A stretch of DNA of 64,000 nt from Kitagawia praeruptora (taxonomy: Eukaryota; Streptophyta; Magnoliopsida; Apiales; Apiaceae). Shown in pieces: positions 10,169 to 19,322 of this stretch. The first letter of the stretch is position 1, and every line of letters starts with the position of its first letter. The stretch is taken from contig CM075344.1 in NCBI GenBank assembly GCA_037693485.1, forward strand, positions 96,321,001 to 96,385,000, read 5' to 3'. The notes below the pieces were generated by a model that saw only the letters and a program-made list of their open reading frames with translations, was not told the DNA's origin and did not search any database. Both the position numbers and the translations under genes were made by a program.

Positions 10169-10871
10169 CGTTTGGTGTATTCTTTGAAAAAAAAAAAAAA
10201 TATATATATATATAAAAAATATATATAGCAGGGGGAGCCAAGCGCAATAGCGCCCATTTGAAGCGCCACAGCACTTGGCGTCCCAGATTTCCAGGGCACA
10301 ACTCGCGCAACTGCGCTAGCCCCATGCGCAGCAGCGCCCGAGCAAGCTGAATCCAGGAGGTTCAACGCGCAATGGCGCCTCTCTATGGCGCAATGGCGCT
10401 ACCCTGCCTAAAAAAAAAATAAAAAAACAAAAATAAAAAAACAAAAAAAAAATAGAAAACCTGTTGTAACAAATGACCCAGCCGAAACCAACATACATCC
10501 CACATCTCTTATACTTCTAAACCTAAATTTCTCTCTACCCAAATCTATACCTCATCCCCTTTCTTCAATTCAATTCCTACATCTTCCAAACCCATCTCAA
10601 ATCCTATTCCACTAATTATCTCTACATAATCACCTATACACACAAATCCCCTCTTTATTCCAAATCATTCAACTTCCATACAAGCTTCAAGATTTCTCTA
10701 ATTCAAGTTTGGGGGAGTGCTTTCAAGGTTCTCATCTTCAATTCAAGTGGTAATATTCTCTCTTAAATTAATTATTTAGTGAATTGAATTGTTGGAATTG
10801 GGATATTGTGTGTGGAAATATATTGTGGATTTTTGGGGTGTTTGTTGACATTGGGTTGTTCTAAGAGTGGT
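10169..10871 (+). other. Spacer between pol and the extra ORF
   Basis: The spacer holds an A-run and TA-rich stretch (10186-10227), a second GCGC-box cluster (10238-10402), an A-rich stretch (10407-10455) and a pyrimidine-rich stretch. A polypurine-like tract CAAGTTTGGGGGAG lies at 10704-10716. No convincing coding frame is seen. Confidence 0.6.
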
Positions 10872-12047
10872 ATGGCTCCCAAAAGAGTACGTGTGCCGAG
10901 TAGTAGTAGTTCGGAGGAGGAGGTGGCGCCGAATTATGATGTTGATAAATTTGTGTCTAAGGCGGCTCAAGATGAGTTCGAAAATTTATTGTCAAGAGCT
11001 GTTATTCAGGAGAGGGGTTTTGAGCCTTCGGGTGAGGATGGTGAATTGAGCGATATGGTTAGGGAGTTGGGTTGGGTGATGTTTTGTGCTAAGCCGGTGG
11101 CAGTTCCCTTGAGCATTGTTAGGGAATTTTATGCTAATGCCAAGGATGACAAGAATGGAATCACTATGGTTAGGGGGCAGGCAGTTGCTTATAAGCCTGG
11201 GTATATCCGGCGTGTTTTGTCTCAATCACCGAAGCCTAGGAATGTTGAGGATTGGGGGCAGAAAACTAGGGATGATGTTGACCTAGATGCTATCATAGCG
11301 GGGATGTGTATCCCGGGTACGGTTTGGAGGTATAAGGCAGGTTCTACCACGCCGAGTACATTTCCGGCAGCTGCTTTGACGAGGTATGCCCGAGCTTGGT
11401 TCTTGTTTATTTGTGCTCGTGTAATGCCTACTACTCATGTTACTGATGTTAGTGTTGAGCGTGCCATCATTCTGTGGGGTATTTTGAACGGGAAGTATAT
11501 TGATCTGGGAGAATTAGTCTATCAAAATATCTTGAAGTTCTTGAAGGGTGGTACAACAGGTGGGATCCCACATGCAGTCATTATCGCTGAGTTGTGTGTT
11601 CATGTGGGTGTTCGTTGGCATAGTGATGAGACGCTGCTCAGGCCGAGGGGTTCTATCAAGCACGCAGCTATTAATAAGATGGCGGAGTGGTCGGGTGGTG
11701 TTCCTCACCCGAGGGGTCTGGGTTATGTTGAGATTTTTGAGGAGGGTGGTGCTCCACCACCGGTTGAGCAGGTACCTCCGCAGCCACACCTAGACCGAGC
11801 GGGACCTTCTCAGGCACAGACGAGTCAGGGTACTGTGGTTTTCAGTGACGCTCAGTTCAGACGCATGTTGAGGCGTCAGGATACTACGAATGCCATGTTA
11901 CACAGATTTGCTTCAGACTTGACTCAATCATTGGATGGAGTGTACCAGCAGCAGGGTTTTCAGGTCACATGGCCTATCTTTGGAGCGCACCACGTCTATC
12001 CACCACTAGATACACCACCCGAGGAGGGTGACGATGCCGACGACTAG
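10872..12047 (+). CDS. Athila post-pol ORF, plant retrotransposon protein of unknown function
   Basis: A 391-residue frame starting MAPKRVRVPSSSSSEEE. The frame is open further upstream, but this is the first ATG. The N-terminus is a basic patch followed by a serine/acidic tract. Residues of about 60-260 resemble the domain often annotated as 'putative plant transposon protein' in plant retroelements, with motifs VPLSIVREFYANA, VRGQAVAY and a following variable segment. The C-terminus is Pro/Gln-rich and ends in an acidic stretch. I see no signal peptide or clear membrane segment, so 'envelope-like' describes only its position. The function of this family is not established. The frame is intact in a young element, which suggests it is under selection or very recent. 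Confidence 0.75.
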   Translation: MAPKRVRVPSSSSSEEEVAPNYDVDKFVSKAAQDEFENLLSRAVIQERGFEPSGEDGELSDMVRELGWVMFCAKPVAVPLSIVREFYANAKDDKNGITMVRGQAVAYKPGYIRRVLSQSPKPRNVEDWGQKTRDDVDLDAIIAGMCIPGTVWRYKAGSTTPSTFPAAALTRYARAWFLFICARVMPTTHVTDVSVERAIILWGILNGKYIDLGELVYQNILKFLKGGTTGGIPHAVIIAELCVHVGVRWHSDETLLRPRGSIKHAAINKMAEWSGGVPHPRGLGYVEIFEEGGAPPPVEQVPPQPHLDRAGPSQAQTSQGTVVFSDAQFRRMLRRQDTTNAMLHRFASDLTQSLDGVYQQQGFQVTWPIFGAHHVYPPLDTPPEEGDDADD

Positions 12048-13347
12048 GGGAGTATCTCTTGTACCCTTTAATTTTACCTTCAATGAGGGCATTGAATTTT
12101 TTAAGTTTGGGGGTGATTTTAGGGTAGCAAGAGTAGTTGCATTGCATATTCATGCATATTCATGTTAGTATGTGTGCATTTAGTGTTGCCATGCCATTTA
12201 GATTGCATTTAGGATGCCATGTCATATAGCTTTAATTAGGATTTATTATCATGTTGTTCATGCATTTCATGCATTTTATATGATTCCATATGAGTGTCTG
12301 TTTCTGGCTCGATAGGTCGACGTTAATTTGGGTGTGATGACAATGAATAGAGGGTTGATTTAAGTACTTATGAAATTGAATTGCATGTGTCGGGAACACA
12401 ATCTTTTCACGGTCTCACTGTTTGCTTTTGAGCTAGATCGAGTCATACCTGGTTTGGGTGTTGAGATTTAATCACTTATTTATACTTAGAATTTTCGTTA
12501 TTCCCTTTATAGCGTAGGAACATTAAAGTATAAGTTTGGGGGAAACCAGGAATTTTCATGCTAGTTGTTAATATGTGTCAATAAAGGCTAGGCGTCAAAT
12601 GGTTAGTAGCCAGCTCATATTTATATGAGTAGTCTTGGGTTGGAAATGACAAAGTCTCATTCCAGATTCTTCTAAAAAAAAAAAAAAAATATATAAAAAA
12701 AAAACAGAAAAAAAGAAAAAAAAAGAGTCAAGTATTGTTTGTTAATGCAAAATTAACCAGAGTGAGCTCTTTAATACTCGAGTAATTAAGTCTGAGGGGA
12801 CTTAGTCCTAGTGACCTAAGGCTTTATAGTCTGGGATCCACTGACCCAACACTCGCTACATGGGTATTATTGTATAAGCCTTTTGGGGTCTCATTCATTG
12901 CACGGTTAAATAAGCATGCGTATTGTATATGTAGTGTCGTAGTATAGTAATAAAGCATGAGTTTCTGTCTACCTTGGATGAGGGTGGAGGTGTTCCTAGG
13001 TTATGGAGTGTCTAAAGTCTATTCTGTTTATAAACATGTGATTGTTTTGGCGAAGAATTGGTTATGCCTTTTATCTAGTTTCGAGAGTATATCTAGTGAG
13101 AAATGCACACACCACGTTTCCGAGCATGTACTGTTAGTATACGGGGCCTTAGTCGAGCTCTGTTTGGAGTTGTTGCATTCGTTGAGACGTTTGCTTGTTG
13201 AGTTGGTTTCGGATAATTTGTGTGGGATCATTGCATTAGGACATTTTTCGTATTATCATGGCATGTAGTTATTAGTTGCATTCATTCTTCATTTTTAAAC
13301 TGAGTTTGCATTGCTTGAGGACAAGCAACGGTTTAAGATTGGGGGTT
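12048..13347 (+). other. Athila 3' untranslated region with repeated polypurine-like tracts
   Basis: 1.3 kb without a credible gene. It holds AAGTTTGGGGG-type tracts at 12103-12114 and 12532-12545, an A-rich run near 12675-12724, a TTGCTTGAGGACAAGCAA hairpin (about 13311-13328) and the true polypurine tract at 13335-13347 next to the 3' LTR. Confidence 0.65.
13335..13347 (+). promoter_or_regulatory. Polypurine tract of the Athila element
   Basis: AAGATTGGGGGTT directly precedes the 3' LTR (TGATAAG at 13348), the expected place for the plus-strand primer. Confidence 0.85.
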
Positions 13348-14986
13348 TGATAAGTGGATTTTATATCCACTAAATTACCTTCCGTTTGGACTTTAATTGT
13401 TTGCATGTTCTCAAGTTTCGTTGTCATTTGATACGTTTTTATGTAAATTGTGTAGGTTTTATCATTGAAGGCATTTGGTGCTAAAATGGTGATTTTGGTG
13501 GTGTGAATTTAATCTGGAGCTTGCACAAGAAAATAAGAGCATGGCAACAAGTCAAGTTGTAGAAGTGTCAAGTTGTAGAAGTTTTGAAGCAATTCAAGGG
13601 CCAAGGAGGCGCCCTGGCACTTGGTTAGGCGCTATAGCGCGCGCAAGGAACCAACAGGCGCGCATTCCAGGAGCTTCAAGGCGCTGTTGCGCTTGAATTG
13701 GGCGCCGTTGCGCGAGTGTAGTGCAGGAGGAAGGCGCCACGGCGCGAAGTAGGGCGCTACTGCGCGCGCGGGGGTTGAATTCCAGGGGATTTGGAGCGCT
13801 CTTGCGCGTGTCTGAGGCGCAGTTGCGCGGCCTTGGGGCTGTGTCGAGGCGCTGTGGCGCTGTGCGGAGCGCTCTTGCGCGTGTGCATGCGCTATGGCGC
13901 CTGTTGGGTCATCTTTTGGCAGTTTTTGTGTCTTGTTCCGGGTCGAGTATTTTGGGCCTATTTTTAGGGCATCTATTTATGTAATATCTAGACTTGAAAA
14001 ACATATCTATCGTGGTTCTTAGTTTTTTCTTAGCAACTATCAACACTTTTCATCTAGATTTCAAGAACATTTTCAAGGAAATTCTCCAAGCTAGTGACAA
14101 GCAAGGATTATTCTTGGAACCTTTGTACTCGTCTATTTTGGGGATTTAATTCTAAACCTTGTTTCTTCTTCTATATTTAATTGTTTATTTTAGAATTATG
14201 TTATCAATTGAACCCATGATGGCGATGAGGTCGATTATGGGCTAATTCGTTATCATGGGGTTTTAATGGATTTTGCTATGGATTCTAGTTATTGAGTGTT
14301 AATTATGCCTTGGTGTGTGATGGAATGTATTGATTGCCTAGTATGTTTATGCTTATTCGTTATAAGTGAGTCGCGAACACTTGTAATTGTTTGTTTAATC
14401 CTAGTGAATGCGAAAGTGGATCTAGGGTTTAGAACAATTCATGCTAGCATAGGTTTTTGCATGTGAAGAACATGTATTAATTTGTGATGTGATTCTAACC
14501 GTCTTGCATCGACTATGTGGTTTAATGGGTGCTTGATTTTCAACCGGTATGTGTTCAATTGCTATAGACATATAGGGACTACACATATTTGGTGACTACT
14601 TGACTTCTATCAATTGTGGATGATCAGTAGGATGGTATATGCACAACGAAAGTTGGTGTGTATCAGTTTAGTGCATCTAATCAGTAATCAACTCGGTCAC
14701 ATGCTAGGCTAAAGGGCATAAGATTCTAGATGAAGTAGTAAATGAAATTGAAATCCCATGTTTATTTATTATAAGGTTAAAGTAAGTTATTTTCTCGTAA
14801 TTGGCTTAGTTAGTAATCAATCATTAGTTAAATCAAACCAAAATTGTGATTGTCTTAGCAGTGAGTGTAAATCATTAGCTGGTGCATAAGTGAACATAAC
14901 GAACAATTTGAGTCTCTGTGGGAACGAATCCTAATTACTCTATATTACTTGTTGACCACGTTCTCTTGCGTGAATAAGTGCGAACA
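13348..14986 (+). repeat. 3' LTR of the Athila-type element
   Basis: 1639 bp, TGATAAG...GCGAACA, the same length as the 5' LTR, with two differences seen by eye. It is followed by the target duplication TATAT at 14987-14991. Confidence 0.95.
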
Positions 14987-14991
14987 TATAT

Positions 14992-16407
14992 GATTTCTTT
15001 GATTGGATCATCTGAAATATGATATGGTATAACATGATTATATAATATGACATGTTATTTAATTGTTACTTGAGCATGGTGATGGTTATGGCCTTAAGAC
15101 CCTTAGATTAATGGTTTTGGTTTTATAAATACGACTTGCATGTCGTTTTCTTCATTCTTGTAATTGTTGAACCTCGAATGTAACTCGAGTTTTATTGTGT
15201 AAGTACTTTAGTGTAGATTGTATTCAATTATTCAATGTAATGTAATTGAAGATTGAAGGATGGTCTAAGAGAAGAAGCAACCAAGAAGACAAGAAGAATG
15301 AAGACATGTAATTTGTATTTATGTTTATTCCACCATAGATTGACCTTGATCCTTTCATTAGCTTGAGAGGATCATATAGGATAAAGGCAATAACCAATCA
15401 CGTTTACATACTGCACTTACTTTACATATGATGTATGAATGTATGTGTAGGATACATAGAGATGCATGCTTTAATTAGATTAATCATGTATGAATGACTG
15501 TATTAGATACATCACCCATGCCATGCCTGCTTAAACAAGATAAAATTTGTAACGATTCAAGATTTTAAAATTAACAAACGATCATGAGATTCTTGTGTTT
15601 ATGAAATATGGATTTTTAAAACACGGAATTAAATATGGATTTTTGATATATAAAATTGGGATTTTCTGTCAAAAGCGGATATGCGTATTCGTAAGGTTAA
15701 TGGGTATTAAGTGTGACCATTGGGATCCTCCATCTACCTGGGAAATGAACAATTGAAGATGTCAACTTGAAATATTTGGTTCAAGGAAAATTGAGGATCT
15801 CTTTATGATGTGATCATGATCGTTATAAATTTTCTAAACCCCTTAACAAAATATTAAGTTTTAATCAGATGCTTTCCAATGAATGAACACACATCGTATC
15901 CTAGATCGACAAGGGGAATGACTGCTAGTGGCAGGGGACTCCTGTCTATCGTGGTGAGATGCGACGAATATAAATGGTTATATTCGGCCGTTGTATCATT
16001 GGGTCTAACTTAACCGAGTCGTCATAATGAGGTGAAAATAAACGGTTATATTCAACTATTATGAACTTAGAAGCATAGAGTTTGGTCAAAAATCTATTAG
16101 ATAGATAAGATCAATCGTTGTTCACCAAACTATCCAAGAATTATATATGATATAATTGACAACTGTTGTCTACCTAAATAATCATGTTTTAAGGACTACC
16201 AGTGGTTGACTTAGGACATGACGAAATATGGATCTTGGCTCACTAGAAAGATTTATGGGATATGCTTTCCGAATTAATAGTAAGGGCTATTAATTTGATA
16301 AAAATAGTGGGAGATATATTATGAATATATCATAATCATTTGAACATAATAATTTATAACCCAGACAATCTAATGTTTATTTTGTGCATTTATCATTGTA
16401 GATACTA
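14992..16407 (+). other. Tork leader, second part (non-coding)
   Basis: AT-rich continuation of the Tork 5' untranslated region up to the gag ATG. With the part before the Athila insertion the leader would be about 1.9 kb, which is long for a copia element. I see no gene, no obvious TE terminus and no strong repeat inside it. Confidence 0.55.
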
Positions 16408-17055
16408 ATGGCAAACAACACAAACACACTATCCGTACGATCAGTCCTTGAAAAGGACAAACTGACAGGAGGAAACAACTTCCTAGACTGGCAGAGGAAT
16501 TTGAGGATTGTCCTCAAGTAGGAGCGCAAGCTTCATGTCATTGATATCCCTCCGCCAGGTCCCCTTCCTGAGAACGCTACTGTTGAGGAATGAGCGGCCC
16601 GCACAAGGGATGAGAATGATGCAAATGATGTTGCATGTCTCATGTTGGCAACTATGAGTGCTGAGCTTCAAAGACAACATGTGCATATGGATGAATATAC
16701 TATCAATGAGCACTTGCAAAGCATGTTTGCAAACCAAACTCGTCAAGAAAGGTTCAACACGAGTAAGACACTCTTTAATTGAAAATAAGGGGCAAGTGAA
16801 CCAGTTGGCCCACATGTTCTGAAGATGATTGGTTACATTGAGTACCTTGCTACTTTGGGTTTCCCGATTGGTCCGGAAACTGGTATTGACCTAATCATGA
16901 ATTCTTTGAACAGCAAATTTACTCAGTTTGTTGTTAATTACAATATGAATGAATTTAACAAAACACCTACTGAATTGTTGGCTATGTTGAGGACATATGA
17001 AACCAACATGAAGACAGCTGAACCTGCTCCCATACTGATGGTGGGCAATAAAGGT
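16408..17055 (+). pseudogene. Copia gag, N-terminal part (broken)
   Basis: Starts MANNTNTLSVRSVLEKDKL, followed by the FLDWQRNLRIVL segment typical of copia Gag (UBN2/retrotransposon gag family). In-frame stops lie at 16519 (TAG) and 16591 (TGA), with further breaks near 16780-16790. The better preserved part, 16825-17055, contains the segment ending LLAMLRTYE. The gene is then interrupted by the 2.1-kb insertion at 17061 and resumes at 19154 with a basic region. No functional protein can be made. Confidence 0.85.
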
Positions 17056-17060
17056 AAGGC

Positions 17061-18474
17061 TGTAACAGCCCGACTTTTCGGACTATTAATTCTAAATCGA
17101 AAACTAAAACAAATAAAAAATTTATTAATCCAAAAGTCAATTACAAATGTACTTATTACAAAAGCGCAGCTAACGATGACGATCTACTCCGAACCTAAGA
17201 TCCTTAAACTCGAATGCACCTCAGCTTGATCTTATGCCAAACCTGAAATATTAAAAGAATGAGCTACACAGCCCAGCAAGCAACTAACGTCTGACGGCTC
17301 AAAATAATATTTTTATATTTTTTCAAAAACACGATTTTCACATGTAGCACATAACATCTATCACACAGTTTCACACAACATACTCGATAACAATTACGAC
17401 AAAAATTCACACAATACGTTATATACAAATATTAAATCGATGTACACCAGATTATCAACAACTCACATAATCTAAATTCTGAATCGAACAAACAACTAAA
17501 TCTTAACATCAAATTCTTATTTTAATTCCCACAGTTCTAAATTACGGTCACACTATGCCAGTGACACGGCTTCTAAAATTCGATGGTTCGATGGGGCCAG
17601 TTTACGTCCCTCGTTAAGTCTTACTCAACAAGGTATCTATGTGTTCCGGAACATGCGTAAACTAGTTCTATGATTCGATATGTCACACTATCCAGTGACC
17701 GGATTCTATGATTCGATACGCAACTAAAACTGGGGAATTCTAAAATAATTCTTTTCTAAAATCAATTTTCGATATATATCACAATTTTCGATAACCAAAT
17801 CAAACAAATATTTTAAAACAGAATTTATAATAATAATGAGCAACGAAAAGTCACTTACAACTATACGGAGCAACAGATAATTACTTACACAAATATTCAA
17901 GATAATGTAATCAAATAATATAAAGCAGGTTTCAAATTAATATATACGGAGCAACGAATAGTTACTTACCTCAATTACGCAAATCAAGAATTCACATAAT
18001 CACATAAGAACACATGTAGCAACCCCTCAGAAGCAAAACCTCTAAAATCTTGAAAGACTCCATGATTACAATTCTGATCAGATCTGTATTTAGACTTTTT
18101 GACCCTCTAAACGATGTTTTCTTGGAAAACTCAAAGAACGAAAGTTGTAGAGCACGAAAAGACCTTTCCGAAAAGTCCGGAATCAACAAATTCTGACTTA
18201 CGATGAATTTTCTACGAATTTTACAAGACTGCTGAATTATGTGTAAAAAAACCCTACGAATTTTGATAAAAAAAACGAGGAAGAAGTATAAGATGTATTT
18301 ATAATGTTACAAAACCCTATGTCCAAACCTACAAGTTATCTGTATTCAAATCCGATCCATATTTTAGGCCCAATTAAGCTAAACCAATTTTAAATCCTAT
18401 TTATTATCTAATTTTAATCCTTTTTATTCTCTTATTCTTTATTAATATTATTATAAAAATTAAGGGATATTACA
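17061..18474 (-). repeat. Gypsy-type LTR (one copy) in the chimera
   Basis: Read on the plus strand it runs from TGTAACAGCCCGACTTTTCG to GGGATATTACA, 1414 bp. The adjacent sequence 18475-18591 has the minus-strand polypurine tract and GGGGACCAAATTTTTTTTAA typical of the 3' end of chromovirus-type gypsy elements. No partner LTR of this kind occurs in the window. Confidence 0.72.
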
Positions 18475-18591
18475 TACTACCCTCCTTAAAAAAAATTTGG
18501 TCCCCAAATTCACAACAGTCCTAAACTCCAAAAAGTTCGTGATACATCTTCCTAAAGTCTAGTCCTAAGGATCGCATCCTAGAGAATGTAC

Positions 18592-18698
18592 AGGCCCCCA
18601 AAAGATCATGATTTGTTGGTGCAATCAGTAGTAATACTTTGCCTTATAAACTGAACTGAAGTCCCAAATCTCCTCGATGTGGGACTGGGGTGTTACAA
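18592..18698 (-). repeat. Truncated TRIM LTR
   Basis: 107 bp, GGCCCCCAAAAGATCATG...GGGGTGTTACA, almost identical to 19042-19148. The remaining 127 bp of that LTR are missing here and replaced by gypsy sequence. Confidence 0.85.
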
Positions 18699-18914
18699 AC
18701 TCCCCCACTTAAACTCCTGACGTCCTCGTCAGGCCGAACGGAAATCCCATAGGTCCAAGATCGTTCCTCCCTAGCCATTGTGGGATAATACCGGCCGGCT
18801 TCGTGTCCCCACCTCCGGACCTCTATCCATTGTGGGATAATACCACCAGCCTTCGTGTCCCCACCTCCGGCAACTTGACGAATCAAGCTTTCGAGAGTCG
18901 GCTCTGATACCATA
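18699..18914 (-). other. TRIM internal region with primer site and PPT
   Basis: On the plus strand AACTCCCCCACTT at 18699 is a minus-strand polypurine tract, and GCTCTGATACCA at 18901-18912 is a minus-strand Met-tRNA primer site, two bases from the LTR. Between them lies a tandem duplication of about 58 bp containing CCATTGTGGGATAATACC and TTCGTGTCCCCACCTCCGG. There is no gene. Confidence 0.8.
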
Positions 18915-19148
18915 TGTGACAACCCGGGTCAAATCCCGAGCCTTTTTTCGAAAATCGGGTCAAGTCCCGATCACGAATCCGAAATAAGCCAAAGCAAACT
19001 GGCCCAAATGCCGCCAACTTGGGTAATCCACAAGCCCACCACAGGCCCCCAAAAGATCATGATTTGTTGGTGCAATCAGTAGTAATACTTTGCCTTATAA
19101 ACTGAACTGAAGTCCCAAATCTCCTCGATGTGGGACTGGGGTGTTACA
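18915..19148 (-). repeat. Complete TRIM LTR
   Basis: 234 bp, TGTGACAACCCGGG...GGGGTGTTACA. It serves as the right end of the chimeric insertion. Confidence 0.82.
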
Positions 19149-19153
19149 AAGGC

Positions 19154-19319
19154 CAAGGGGAAAGGCAAGTGGAAGGGTAAGAAGAAGATTGGATCTGATT
19201 CTACACCCAAGCCAAAGTCAGGTCCCAAACAGGCATTAAAGCCTAAAGGTGGTGTTGCTATGGGTGAATGTCACTACTGTAAGAAAACTGGTCACTGAAA
19301 GAGAAACTGTCCTGTTTAT
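19154..19319 (+). pseudogene. Copia gag, C-terminal zinc-knuckle part
   Basis: A lysine/glycine-rich stretch leads into a CX2CX4HX4C zinc knuckle (CHYCKKTGH-KRNC, about 19270-19311). The knuckle contains an in-frame TGA (19296) where a Trp codon would be expected after GH. It joins directly to the protease region that follows. Confidence 0.8.
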
Positions 19320-19322
19320 TTG

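Larger units (their letters stand above)
2912..14986 (+). mobile_element. Athila-type Ty3/gypsy retrotransposon, near intact
   Basis: This 12.1-kb element has two 1639-bp LTRs and a perfect 5-bp target duplication TATAT (2907-2911 and 14987-14991). It has a tRNA-Asp-type primer site, one uninterrupted gag-pol ORF, a second ORF downstream of pol and a polypurine tract before the 3' LTR. By eye I found only two LTR mismatches (near 3157 and 4372), so it inserted very recently and may still be active. The lineage call rests on the Athila-like gag, the primer type, the LTR length and the post-pol ORF. It lies inside the leader of the Tork element. Confidence 0.93.
17061..19148 (-). mobile_element. 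Chimeric LTR element with mismatched LTRs
   Basis: Bounded by TGTAAC...GTTACA and a perfect 5-bp duplication AAGGC (17056-17060 and 19149-19153), so it integrated as one unit. Read on the minus strand it is a complete TRIM-like 5' LTR (19148-18915), a Met-tRNA primer site, a 216-bp internal region, a polypurine tract and a truncated TRIM LTR (18698-18592). It then joins about 117 bp of gypsy internal sequence and a complete gypsy LTR (18474-17061). The two terminal LTRs are unrelated apart from their ends. It carries no coding sequence. Confidence 0.8.

Noticed and set aside
10806..10871. Earlier start for the post-pol ORF at 10806
   Set aside because: This begins with TTG, not ATG; the first ATG in frame is at 10872, and the upstream residues look like untranslated sequence.
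12957..13268. 103-codon ORF in the Athila 3' region
   Set aside because: No domain, no conservation visible, and it overlaps the region expected to be untranslated before the polypurine tract.
18644..18922. 92-codon minus-strand ORF
   Set aside because: It lies across the TRIM LTR and internal region, which is non-coding; it contains the tandem duplication and the primer site.
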